A stretch of 64,000 bases of DNA from Longimicrobiales bacterium (GTDB lineage: Bacteria; Gemmatimonadota; Gemmatimonadetes; Longimicrobiales; Gaopeijiaceae), in contig JAQWPM010000012.1 in NCBI GenBank assembly GCA_029245345.1, positions 496,001 through 560,000 of the forward strand, given 5' to 3'. The notes under the pieces are model-generated. The model was not told the origin of the DNA, did not search any database, and saw only the letters and a list, made by a program, of their open reading frames with translations. Shown piece by piece: positions 1 through 8,723 of the stretch (its first letter is position 1; every line of letters starts with the position of its first letter). The position numbers were made by a program, and so were the translations under genes.

Positions 1-2898
1 GCGAGTGGCGTGTAGTCCCTCGATGCTCTTGCTGACGATGGCTTGGGTGCGGTTGTCCAGGGCGCTTGTCGCTTCGTCGAAGTAGAGAATGCGCGGCCGC
101 GTGACCAACGCACGTGCGATTAGTAGGCGCTGCCGCTGACCTCCAGAGAACGTCGCCCCTCCCTCGGAGACGACGGTGTGCATACCCATGGGCATCGCCT
201 TCAAGTCGTCCTCCATGCCGGCCATACGGGCTGCGTCCCACGCGTCGTCGATGGTGAGGGTCGCCGAGCCTACGATGTTCGAGAAAATGTCCCCAGATGT
301 GAGTGAACTGCTTTGCAGCACAACACCAACCTGCCGCCGGACTGCCGTTACGTCGACCGAGGCTAGGTCGTGACCGTCGAACAAGACTGAGCTGCTCTCC
401 GCCCTCTCAAACCCTAGGAGGATTCTCAGCGCCGTCGACTTCCCAGCGCCCGAGGGGCCTACGAGCGCAATGAATTCTCCCGGAGCGGCCTCGAAAGACA
501 CATCGTCTAGGATCAAGGGACCGTCTTCCGAATAGCGGAAGCTCAGGTGACTGACCTCGATCCGCCCAGCCAGCTCTCCTGGGTCGGACTTGGAGAAGTC
601 GACCTCGGGTTCCGTGTCCAGAATCGGCTTGGCTCGTTCCCATAGTGGGATCAGGCCCAAAAGGCCGATCGCCGTCTGCGACAGCTGCATTCCGGAGCTG
701 ATGAATGCTCCGAACGCCGCATTGAAGGCGATAAATTGGCCCGTGGTGATCCCACCGGCCGGGTCCGCCGCAATGACTGTGTAGGCCCAGAAGATGACGA
801 GCGTCGATGCGATAGAGAGAACCGAGTTGAACACGACGACGTTGTTCGCGAAGAACCCAACGCGGAACGCTACCGCTTGCTGACGGCGATAAGCCTTCGC
901 CCACCGCGAGAAGGCGCGCGCTTCGGTCCCCGAGACACGCAGCTTTGCTATTCCGTTCAACAGTTCGAGCACCAGCCCCGAGAGCTTTCCCTGTGCTTCC
1001 TGCTGCTCGCGGGAGAAGTTCAGCATGAAGTACCCGGTCGCCGCAGAGAAGGCGATGTTGACGGCTAGGATGACCGTGGCCAGCAGCGCGAGAGTGACGT
1101 TGTAGTAGAACAGCAGGACGTAGGACGCGGCCGAAACGAAGCTGCCTAGGATAGCCGAAAGCGTCGACCCGCTCAGCGCCTCGCCGATCGCGTTGATACT
1201 CGAGGCCCGCATCCCCAAGTCACCGGCGGAGAACCGTCCGTAGAACGGGAGCGGGAGCCGGATCAATCGGTCCAAGACGGCCATTTGAAGCGCCGCTCCG
1301 ACCCGCGTGTGCAGGCGGAGAACCGAGATTCCCCGGGTGAGCTCAAACGCTGCGCCGGACACCGTCGCGACCGCCAGGGCCACGAACACGTTGATGAGGC
1401 CGAGCCGGTCTGCTCCTGGGATCACGCTATCGAACAGGTAGCCCGTGAGAAGAGGTAGCAGCAGGCCGAGCATCGCTCCGGCGACACCGAGGGCGATGAT
1501 CGTCTTAGCATCGTTGAGCACCCCGAAGGTGACGAAACTCCAGAGGTCCTTCAGGGTGACCTTGCTCGTGAGGAGACCGCGGTAGAGCTGAAGGCCGAAG
1601 GGCCCGAGGGTTGCCGCTGTGGCTTCGTCGACCGGTACTCGGGTCCCATCGCGCGGATCGACCAGCTCGTAGGCGCCTACCCTCGTAGGCAATAGCGCGA
1701 CCGGAATAAGTCGTGTGTCGTCGCTGCCGTCCTCCCAGGATGTCTCGACCTCAGTGACCCTGGACTCCCTCTGGCCGTTTGATGACGTCGCAGGCGCCTG
1801 AGCGGCATCGAGGTCAGAGTTGGGCTGGTGCTCTTTGGACTCCTTTACGAAGCCCAAAAGGGGCCCCTGGTCCCGCGTCCACCATCCCGGGGTCAGAACG
1901 ACCTGCCGATGGCCCACCGAGGACGAGCGAACGATGGCCCGGACCGCACTCATCGGACTGCCGCCTGCCTCCCAGGAGCCCGCCCGTCTGAGCTCGATGC
2001 CGAGCGCATCCCCGACCAGGCGACACGCGGCCAACACGTGATCCCCTCCGCTGTCCTCCACCGGGGCCTCGCCGTCCGTCAGGATGTTGGCCAAGTCGGT
2101 CAGCGCCGTGGTGTTCGCTAGTTGATCCGCCTCCAGGCGAGCCTGGAGCTGCGCGCGCGCTTCCGCTCCGTCTCGTAGCAGAATCACCTGCGCCCACTCG
2201 AGTGCGACACGATTGAACGACTGGAGGCCGTGCCAGATGTCGCCGTTTTCCATGACGTCGGCGGCCTCGAAGACTGAGACTGTGACGTCTTCTTTGGCAT
2301 GGGCCCAAGCGCCCGCTCCCAGCGGGAAAGGGCCGTCTTCGACCCGAATAGGAAGGGTGCGGTACGCGTCGAATAGCAGCGAGCCTCCTGCCACGCTTGT
2401 CCACACGACGCCTCGCTTGGCCGCCAGGTCAGCGCCCTTCGACAACTCGTAGCTCAGCCCCGGCTCCAGCAGGACGTCCAAGCGTGGGGTGCCACGGCGT
2501 GCGACCGCCTCAGCGAAGTTCAGGACATAGTGGTCCACAAGCTCGCAGGCGTCCGAGGGGTGCTGGTCCGCGAGCTTCTTGAAGTCGTCGATGGTCGATC
2601 GTAAGACGGCCGCACCAACTCCTCCAATGGCGAGTAGCCCTACCTCGTCCGCCCACTCAGGCTCCATTCCGAACAACACGTCACCCGATGATGCGCTGAA
2701 CAGGTAGTCGCGGGGCCCTCCTGCCTCACCATCGTGGACCGGCACCGCGAAGACGTCCACTTTCCCCTTCAGCACCGTCCAGACCAGGCCAGGCTCCTCG
2801 AGCAAGACCGGCGAATTGCCCCCAGCTTCGTGGATCTCACCGGTCGCGCGGAGCGCCTGGATGAACGCGCTCACCCCAGCCATTTTGGATTCGGGCAT
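1..2898 (-). CDS. NHLM-type bacteriocin export ABC transporter (ATPase/permease), 3' end outside window
   Basis: Membrane ABC exporter half-transporter of the NHLM (nitrile hydratase leader microcin) class that lacks a peptidase domain. The ATG at 2898 overlaps the stop of the upstream gene (TGATG). About 966 codons are visible; the last few codons lie beyond base 1. Residues 1-400 form a long soluble N-terminal region, as in this family (often described as cyclic-nucleotide-binding-like). Residues about 450-750 are the transmembrane domain. The ATPase follows, with Walker A GPSGAGKST near residue 814, signature FSGGQRQR near 916 and Walker B RILYFDEATSAL. It is the last visible gene of a three-gene minus-strand operon with the C39 peptidase-ABC and HlyD-like genes. 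The family assignment rests on domain order and gene order. The substrate is inferred to be a leader-bearing peptide, but none is visible here. Confidence 0.88.
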   Translation of the reverse strand, partial: MPESKMAGVSAFIQALRATGEIHEAGGNSPVLLEEPGLVWTVLKGKVDVFAVPVHDGEAGGPRDYLFSASSGDVLFGMEPEWADEVGLLAIGGVGAAVLRSTIDDFKKLADQHPSDACELVDHYVLNFAEAVARRGTPRLDVLLEPGLSYELSKGADLAAKRGVVWTSVAGGSLLFDAYRTLPIRVEDGPFPLGAGAWAHAKEDVTVSVFEAADVMENGDIWHGLQSFNRVALEWAQVILLRDGAEARAQLQARLEADQLANTTALTDLANILTDGEAPVEDSGGDHVLAACRLVGDALGIELRRAGSWEAGGSPMSAVRAIVRSSSVGHRQVVLTPGWWTRDQGPLLGFVKESKEHQPNSDLDAAQAPATSSNGQRESRVTEVETSWEDGSDDTRLIPVALLPTRVGAYELVDPRDGTRVPVDEATAATLGPFGLQLYRGLLTSKVTLKDLWSFVTFGVLNDAKTIIALGVAGAMLGLLLPLLTGYLFDSVIPGADRLGLINVFVALAVATVSGAAFELTRGISVLRLHTRVGAALQMAVLDRLIRLPLPFYGRFSAGDLGMRASSINAIGEALSGSTLSAILGSFVSAASYVLLFYYNVTLALLATVILAVNIAFSAATGYFMLNFSREQQEAQGKLSGLVLELLNGIAKLRVSGTEARAFSRWAKAYRRQQAVAFRVGFFANNVVVFNSVLSIASTLVIFWAYTVIAADPAGGITTGQFIAFNAAFGAFISSGMQLSQTAIGLLGLIPLWERAKPILDTEPEVDFSKSDPGELAGRIEVSHLSFRYSEDGPLILDDVSFEAAPGEFIALVGPSGAGKSTALRILLGFERAESSSVLFDGHDLASVDVTAVRRQVGVVLQSSSLTSGDIFSNIVGSATLTIDDAWDAARMAGMEDDLKAMPMGMHTVVSEGGATFSGGQRQRLLIARALVTRPRILYFDEATSALDNRTQAIVSKSIEGLHATR

Positions 2899-5096
2899 CA
2901 TCCGGCCTCCGAGCTCAGAAGCTGGGTGTACCATCCGTCGCCGTCCGCAACGAGTGCCTCATGCGTCCCGCGCTGCACCACCCTTCCGCCGTCGAGCACG
3001 ATGATTTCGTCGCAATCACGGATCGTGCTCAACCGGTGTGCCACGATGATACACGTGCAGCCTCGGCGGCGGATGTTCTCGTCGATCTGTTTCTCGGTAA
3101 CGGCGTCCAGCGCACTGGTCGCCTCGTCAAGGACCAGTATGCGCGGATTCCCGCAAAGCGCGCGCGCAATGTCGAGGCGTTGGCGCTGACCACCGCTGAA
3201 GTTGGATCCCTCCTCCTTGAGCTTGCTGTCGTACCCTCCTGGGCGTTCCACGATGGCGTCGTGGATCATGGCATCTTTGGCGGCTTGAATGACGTGCAAG
3301 TCAGGGACGGTTTCGTCCCACATCAGGAGATTTTCTCGGATCGACCCTTCGAACAGCGTGAGGTCCTGGTCGACGAACGCCAGAGAAGAGGTGAACACTG
3401 CCCGAGGCACATCGCTCAACGGGGTTCCGTCGAGGAGGATCTCTCCAGACCATGGCTCGTAAAGTCGAGCTACGAGCTTACTTATCGTCGACTTTCCGCA
3501 TCCCGAAGCCCCTACGAGTGCGACCCTCGCCCCAGGCTCCAGGGTTAGGCTGAAGTCGCTGATCAGTGGATCTGCTAGACGTGAGTATCCGAATGTGAGG
3601 TTCTTGAGTTCGACGCGGCCGGTGAGTTTCTCTGCTGCGTGGTCGGTTTCAGAGGCTTCGAGTCCCGTCGACACCTGGGGGTCCGCCGGATAACGGAGAA
3701 CGTCATCGAGGCGGGTCATGTCACCGACCATCTCTTGAAGTTTCGCCCCGAGCCCAAGGAGATTGGTCACAGGCCCGACGAAGCTCTGCTGGAGGCTCTG
3801 GAATGCGACGAGCATCCCCATTGTGAGATCCCCCTGCATGATCCGGTAACCGCCGAAGCCGAGGACAGCCGCGTTTCCGATTCCCGTCAGCAGCGATGGG
3901 GCGAGCTGGAGCACCTGCGTCTTGATGCTCAGGTCCTGAGAGGCGTTCTCCAGCTTGGCCTGATAGCCGGCGAGTTTCGAAAACAGATCGGCTTCGCGAC
4001 TGGTCGCCTTAAGTGTCTCGATATTCCGAAGACTGCCCATGAGGGCACCCTCATACTTCCCGTGTTCTTGGAGAAGTCGACGATTGCCGTCGATCCGCTG
4101 TGCGGACACCAGTTTCATCGCGAGCAAGTTGAAGCTCACGATGAAAATGGCCAAAAGCGTGAGTGCCCAGTCGTACATGAACATGAGCGCGCCGAAGAAC
4201 ACGATCATGACAAGGTCGATGGCGGTGGACGCGAGCTTCCCCGACAGGAGTGCAGCCACTCCGTCGTTGAGTTGCACGCGGTGGCTGACCTCGCCGGCAT
4301 ACCGTTGGCTGTAGAACTCGATGGGGAGCCTCAGCACGTGCCAAAAGAAACGGCCCGAGTGCGCCACCGAGAGCTTGGTCTTGAGCCTGAGCAGATAGTA
4401 GGACTGGAGCCACGTGAGTACGCCGCGAAGAACTGCGGTCAACGCCATGCCGGTGAGGAGTGGCACAACCCAGGAATCCAGTCGTTGGATCAGGATTTGG
4501 TCGACGAACACCCTCGAAAACGTCGGCACAATCAAGCCTGGAAAGACCAGCGCTAGTCCCGCGAGAATCGCGTATAGGACTGCCGTCTCGGACCCAGCGA
4601 GCCGACCCTTGAGCGCCTGGATCAGGCTAGGCTCCGAACCCTCTTCCACGAAGTCGGGGCCTCTCTCGAAGGTCAAGACCACACCGGTAAAACCCTCGTC
4701 CAACTCCGCACGTGTCACTGTTCGCGGCCCGGTCGCCGGGTCGTTCAGGAAGACGCGGTCTTCGTCGAATCCCTCTAGGACGAGGAAGTGGTTGAAGTTC
4801 CAGAAGAGGACAGCCGGGAGCGTGGTGTTCTCTTCGAGCCCCGCGATCTCACTTCGGTACCCCTTGACCTCGAGCCCGTAGCTCCGTGCAGCACGTATGA
4901 TGTTCTTCGCGGTGACTCCGTCACGCGACACGCCACATGCCGTTCGCAGTTCCTCTAGGGAGACGACCCGCCCGTAGTATCCCAGCACCGAGCCGAGAGC
5001 CGCTGCACCACACTCCACCGCCTCCATTTGGAGGAGGGTCCGCGTCTTGTTTGGGCGTCGCCCCAGGAAAGCCCGGACCTGATCGCGGAGGCTCAC
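2898..5096 (-). CDS. NHLM-type bacteriocin export ABC transporter with N-terminal C39 peptidase
   Basis: A 732-residue peptidase-containing ABC transporter that should cleave leader peptides after a double-glycine site and export the core. Residues 15-140 are a C39 peptidase with all catalytic residues present: Cys29 (in QMEAVECGAA), His103 (FNHFLVLEG) and Asp119 (LNDPATG). A six-helix membrane domain follows at about 160-450, then an ATPase with Walker A GASGCGKST, signature FSGGQRQR and Walker B ILVLDEATSALD. It starts with GTG at 5096, overlapping the stop of the HlyD-like gene by four bases (GTGA), and its stop overlaps the next ABC gene. The peptidase looks active, so a precursor peptide gene should exist, probably past the left edge or elsewhere in the genome. 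Confidence 0.92.
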   Translation of the reverse strand: MSLRDQVRAFLGRRPNKTRTLLQMEAVECGAAALGSVLGYYGRVVSLEELRTACGVSRDGVTAKNIIRAARSYGLEVKGYRSEIAGLEENTTLPAVLFWNFNHFLVLEGFDEDRVFLNDPATGPRTVTRAELDEGFTGVVLTFERGPDFVEEGSEPSLIQALKGRLAGSETAVLYAILAGLALVFPGLIVPTFSRVFVDQILIQRLDSWVVPLLTGMALTAVLRGVLTWLQSYYLLRLKTKLSVAHSGRFFWHVLRLPIEFYSQRYAGEVSHRVQLNDGVAALLSGKLASTAIDLVMIVFFGALMFMYDWALTLLAIFIVSFNLLAMKLVSAQRIDGNRRLLQEHGKYEGALMGSLRNIETLKATSREADLFSKLAGYQAKLENASQDLSIKTQVLQLAPSLLTGIGNAAVLGFGGYRIMQGDLTMGMLVAFQSLQQSFVGPVTNLLGLGAKLQEMVGDMTRLDDVLRYPADPQVSTGLEASETDHAAEKLTGRVELKNLTFGYSRLADPLISDFSLTLEPGARVALVGASGCGKSTISKLVARLYEPWSGEILLDGTPLSDVPRAVFTSSLAFVDQDLTLFEGSIRENLLMWDETVPDLHVIQAAKDAMIHDAIVERPGGYDSKLKEEGSNFSGGQRQRLDIARALCGNPRILVLDEATSALDAVTEKQIDENIRRRGCTCIIVAHRLSTIRDCDEIIVLDGGRVVQRGTHEALVADGDGWYTQLLSSEAG

Positions 5097-6349
5097 ACCG
5101 CCAGTCCGAGGGCGTTGCGAAAGATTGGTAGCACTAGGCTGATCGGCCTACGTCGAGCCACCACGATGTCGATCATCACCGAAGTGCCGCTCTCGACGAT
5201 GATTGGCGGTCCGCGGCGGGAAGACCAGCGGAAGCCACTGACGGTAGATTCGTCACGCTCCAGAGCCACCTCGACAACGAATGGCGCGCCCAGCGCTGAG
5301 AGCTGCTGCACGAGCATGTCGTTGTTGAGGGTACGGCGCATGCCGGCTGGGGTTGCCGGCTGAGCGGAGACGAAAGTCACGCCACCCACCATGAAGCCGT
5401 ACTCCTCTCGACGTACCGTTGAGGGTGAGACGTGGGCCTCCATTCCGGGCTGAATCTTCTTGCCTTCGGTGGGAATGAAGATCACCGCGTGGAGCGGCGC
5501 ATCTGCCATCTCCAGGCTCACGATCGCCTGCCCAGCAGTGGCGAGTTGCCCGACGTCGGTCCGGAACTCCCTCACGTATCCACGATAGGGGCTCGAGACC
5601 GTGGAAGTCCGCTCCAACTCCAAGTCCAGCGACTGCAACGCGCGCTCCGCCTCCCGGATGCGCTCGTCCATCTGATCCATCGTCTCTACAGATCGGTTCT
5701 CGAGCAGCAGCCGGCGGAGGTCGTTGTTTTGGAGCGCCAGGTTGAGCCCATTGAGTTCCCCCCGAGACGCCTCCAAGAGTTGGAGCGTGTTCTGTACCGA
5801 ACCCTCGGTGATCAAGCCTAGTTCTCGCGCTTCCCGCTCAGCCTCGACACGACCCTCGAGCCAAGCGATTCGCTCCTGCGCGACCACGACCTGCCGCTCC
5901 ATATCGAGGGTTTCACGATCGAGCGTCTCGCCTTCGAGATCAGTGTTGGCGGTCGTGAATCTCTCTCGAGTGACTCGCTCCTCCTGAAGCAGGCTTAGCC
6001 GCTCACGCGCTTGGTTTACTTGTTGCCTCAGCTGAGGTTGCCCGATCCGGGCGATCAAGTCACCCACGTCGACGAGGTCCCCTTCCGCGACTGCGAGTTG
6101 CTCTACCACACCGCTCCCCAGCACTTCGACCTCACGTATCCCGCCGGAACTCATGATGATGCCCGAACCCGACACGGTGGTGGGGATCGAGCCGAAGATC
6201 GACCAGAGGATCGTCACGCCCACCGCCATCCAGACACCGGCTAGCGCGAACCATCCGGAGGGGAGTGTGACCTGCATGAGCCGGTCGAGTTGCTCGGGGC
6301 TAGAAAGCCGGTCGAGTGCCGCCTGGCGAAAGATGGACGGACGGGTCAT
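5093..6349 (-). CDS. NHLM-type bacteriocin secretion protein (HlyD-like adaptor)
   Basis: Periplasmic adaptor (membrane fusion protein) of about 418 residues that links the ABC exporter to an outer-membrane channel. A transmembrane segment lies at about residues 35-55 (WFALAGVWMAVGVTILW). It is followed by a lipoyl-like half (SGSGIIMSSGG), a long coiled coil rich in Glu, Arg and Leu at about 110-240, and the second lipoyl half (SPYRGYVREF). ATG at 6349 is preferred over the in-frame upstream ATG at 6376 because GGAGG sits seven bases before it. It is the first gene of the three-gene export operon; its GTGA overlap with the peptidase-ABC gene implies translational coupling. Confidence 0.9.
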   Translation of the reverse strand: MTRPSIFRQAALDRLSSPEQLDRLMQVTLPSGWFALAGVWMAVGVTILWSIFGSIPTTVSGSGIIMSSGGIREVEVLGSGVVEQLAVAEGDLVDVGDLIARIGQPQLRQQVNQARERLSLLQEERVTRERFTTANTDLEGETLDRETLDMERQVVVAQERIAWLEGRVEAEREARELGLITEGSVQNTLQLLEASRGELNGLNLALQNNDLRRLLLENRSVETMDQMDERIREAERALQSLDLELERTSTVSSPYRGYVREFRTDVGQLATAGQAIVSLEMADAPLHAVIFIPTEGKKIQPGMEAHVSPSTVRREEYGFMVGGVTFVSAQPATPAGMRRTLNNDMLVQQLSALGAPFVVEVALERDESTVSGFRWSSRRGPPIIVESGTSVMIDIVVARRRPISLVLPIFRNALGLAV

Positions 6350-6443
6350 GGCCCTGCCTCCAGAGGATCTGCCCAAAGGAACCGGACACCGTTGCTCATG
6401 GTGTTACAGCTGCGATCAAGGGGGCAGGGGAAACGGCCAAGAT

Positions 6444-6472
6444 GATATAGAGCGCGGACGTCTCGTGAGCAA
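6444..6472 (-). promoter_or_regulatory. Candidate sigma70-type promoter of the export operon
   Basis: On the minus strand, a -35-like TTGCTC (6472-6467) is separated by exactly 17 bases from a -10-like TATATC (6449-6444). This would place the start of transcription about 85 bases upstream of the HlyD-like ATG. The -35 match is only partial. This is a sequence-only prediction. Confidence 0.3.
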
Positions 6473-6900
6473 ACCGGTTCTCCCGGTACAGCCCCCATGA
6501 CGGCCTTGACGCTCTACCCCTGCCCCAAGGTCAGGGGAAGCTGGAGCTGACTACGACCTCAAATTCCACCGTTGCCATCAGCGAACTGAGCGTCGACATC
6601 GTCTTCCACTTCGAGGTGATCAAAGTGTCCCTAGAGGGCTTCGTGGGGCGTGACTTCTCTCGCGAGCTGGAGCTCTGGGCCAACGTTGGCCTCGAAGAGA
6701 GCGAAGACGAAGACGGAAACCACCTCGTGCTCCAGCACCTGCGCATGAAGCCGATTGATCTTACCCACCGGACCGGCGCGGTCTTCTCTGGTGCCTTCCC
6801 GTTCGCTGAGGTCGACTTCCAGCAAGCGGCCAATGGGGACGTCACCGGGCTCATTACTGGGAACGGGCGTACAAAAGGGGTCTTGTTCGAGCGACATTGA
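6466..6900 (+). pseudogene. Orphan C-terminal domain remnant, possibly of a secreted hydrolase
   Basis: An open frame without ATG runs from just after the stop at 6463 to TGA at 6900; the only plausible start is GTG at 6616 (94 codons). The translated stretch is beta-rich and ends VTGLITGNGRTKGVLFER, which resembles the C-terminal lipocalin-like tails (DUF3471 type) of serine-hydrolase proteins, where a dGkVtGl...R.f signature closes the chain. No catalytic domain precedes it. I read it as the surviving tail of a lost gene, but a small genuine gene cannot be excluded. The truncated kinase fragment follows at once, which supports decay. Confidence 0.35.
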
Positions 6901-6938
6901 GATAGCCGCATCGACTGCTTGGTCGCATCTTGGCGCCT

Positions 6939-7169
6939 ATGACTGACGGACATACAGAACGCCTCGACTCGGCCCTAGACGGCAAGTACCGCATCGAACG
7001 AAAGCTCGGTGAGGGCAGTATGGCATCCGTATACCTCGCCGAGGACGTCAAACACAATCGGAAAGTCGCGCTCAAGACCCTGAAGCCCGAGCTGGCTGCG
7101 GTCATCGGGCCCGAGCGGTTCCGGACCGAAATCACGACTACCGCAAATCCGCACATCTTGGCCTCATGA
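6939..7169 (+). pseudogene. Truncated PknB-type Ser/Thr kinase (N-lobe only)
   Basis: 76 codons with the clear start of a bacterial Ser/Thr kinase: the glycine-rich loop GEGSMASVYLAED, then VALKTLKPEL with the ATP-binding lysine of subdomain II, and RFRTEI with the helix-C glutamate. The reading ends TTANPHILAS-stop, exactly where intact relatives read on into HPHIL and the hinge. The whole catalytic C-lobe and any sensor domain are missing, so it cannot be an active kinase. The stop overlaps the ATG of the monooxygenase gene (ATGA), so the breakpoint lies at the junction of the two genes. Confidence 0.8.
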
Positions 7170-8461
7170 GTGACCCCAACGCACCCGTCTGCGTGATCGG
7201 AGCCGGTCCCGGCGGCCTCTTGGCCGCCGTAGCCCTCAAGAAACGCGGAATCCCCTTCGAGATCTTGGACGCCGGCCGACAGGTCGGTGGCATTTGGGAT
7301 ATCGATCGAGACGAGACACCGATGTACGAGTCGGCACATTTCATTTCGTCGAAGACGTTGTCCGCGTTCCCAGATTTCCCCATGCCGGAGTCGTTCCCGG
7401 ACTATCCACGGTACGACAAGATCTTCGAGTACATCCAGTCGTATGCGCGGCACCACGACTTGGAGAAAAACGTCACGTTCGGAGCGCGCGTCGAATCGGC
7501 CACTCGGCACGAACAGGGTGGCTGGACGGTGACGCTCGGTTCCAGTGAAGAGCGCTCGTACCGGGCCTTGTGCGTTGCAGCAGGCAACAATTGGATCCCG
7601 CGCCTTCCTGAACTCGCCGGATCGTTCGAAGGGGAGGACTACCACTCCTTCAACTACCGCTCCCCCGCGGAATTCGAAGGCAAACGGGTGCTCATTGTCG
7701 GGGCCGGCAACTCAGGCGCGGACATCGCGTGTGACGCCGCGAGAAACGCGGACAAGGCATTTCTCAGCCTGCGCCGGGGCTACTACTTCGTGCCGAAGTT
7801 CATCTTCGGACAGCCAGCTGACGTCTTTGCACACAACGGCCCGCAATTACCGAGCTGGCTCGAAGAGCGCGTCTTCGGATTTTTGATGAACACGTTTCTC
7901 GTCGGAGACCTCACGAAATACGGCCTGCCGAAGCCCGACCACGGCATCCTCAGGTCGCACCCGATCCTCAATACACAGATCCTGCATCACCTCGGACATG
8001 GTGACATCGAGGCGAGGGGTGACGTGACAGCGCTCGATGGCCGGACGGTGCGGTTCGCCGACGGCTCGACAGAGGGCATCGACCTCATCGTTTGGGCGAC
8101 CGGCTACGAGCGCCGTTTCCCCTTTCTCTCCGAGGACGACGTCGACGAGCGGGACGGGATCATCGACCTCTACCTCCGTGCGTTCCACCGGAGGCACCCC
8201 GACCTCTTCTTCATGGGGTCGTTCGAGACAGATGGAGGGGCGTACGGGCTGTACGGACAACAGGCCGAGATGATCGCCGCCTACCTAGACCCTGCCCTAT
8301 CCGATCAAGCCCGCAGCGCCTTCGACGCACTGCGCGCGACGGACCGTCCGCACCTCCGCGGCAGCCGCCAGTACCTCGACTCGCCAAGACACGCGTACTA
8401 CGTGAAAGGCGATGTGTACGAGAAGGCGCTGGACAAGGCTGCTCGAGCCCTGAGGGCCTAG
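7166..8461 (+). CDS. Flavin-containing monooxygenase (FMO family)
   Basis: A 431-residue class B flavoprotein monooxygenase, predicted to use FAD and NADPH to oxygenate a soft nucleophile or ketone in the cytoplasm. The N-terminal FAD Rossmann motif is VIGAGPGGLLAA, followed by the GGIW element. The NADPH Rossmann motif is VLIVGAGNSGADIA near residue 175, preceded by an FMO-type fingerprint (GEDYHSFNYRSP, with the family His). An ATGYE motif (IVWATGYERRFPF) lies near residue 312. Length is normal for bacterial FMOs. ATG at 7166 overlaps the stop of the kinase remnant. The substrate cannot be read from sequence, and nothing ties it to the export operon on the other strand. Confidence 0.85.
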   Translation: MSDPNAPVCVIGAGPGGLLAAVALKKRGIPFEILDAGRQVGGIWDIDRDETPMYESAHFISSKTLSAFPDFPMPESFPDYPRYDKIFEYIQSYARHHDLEKNVTFGARVESATRHEQGGWTVTLGSSEERSYRALCVAAGNNWIPRLPELAGSFEGEDYHSFNYRSPAEFEGKRVLIVGAGNSGADIACDAARNADKAFLSLRRGYYFVPKFIFGQPADVFAHNGPQLPSWLEERVFGFLMNTFLVGDLTKYGLPKPDHGILRSHPILNTQILHHLGHGDIEARGDVTALDGRTVRFADGSTEGIDLIVWATGYERRFPFLSEDDVDERDGIIDLYLRAFHRRHPDLFFMGSFETDGGAYGLYGQQAEMIAAYLDPALSDQARSAFDALRATDRPHLRGSRQYLDSPRHAYYVKGDVYEKALDKAARALRA

Positions 8462-8497
8462 TCGCCGACGAGCCGGAATGGACAGAGCAAACAAAAA

Positions 8498-8529
8498 CCG
8501 GGTGGGCCGACCGAAGTCGACCCGCCCGG
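8498..8529 (+). terminator. Terminator-like hairpin after the monooxygenase gene
   Basis: A 14-bp stem (8498-8511 with 8516-8529) closed by a CGAA tetraloop, with one C-A mismatch and one G-T pair. It lies 37 bases after the monooxygenase stop. There is no clear T tract, so intrinsic termination is likely but not certain. I see nothing coding in the rest of 8530-8723. Confidence 0.6.
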
Positions 8530-8723
8530 AGTCATTGTAGCCTGTGAATCCGGCTCGTTGCCCCCACCAGGCACAACAGGCATCGCCTTGAGGAACTCGA
8601 TTAATCGTTTGTAAAAGGTAGGGCCAAGCCCGTTCACGATTTATGGTCGGTGCTACGGTGCGAGGTGGACGCCTGGTGTCGGAGGGGTCTGGGTCGCCGC
8701 CGTCTTAGCGGCCACCGTAACGC

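Noticed and set aside
3639-4556. Antisense ORF (305 codons) inside the C39-ABC gene
   Set aside because: Shadow of the ABC coding frame; no recognisable features.
7166-8461. Monooxygenase as tailoring enzyme of the peptide export cassette
   Set aside because: It is on the other strand, separated by gene relics, and shares no operon signal with the exporter.
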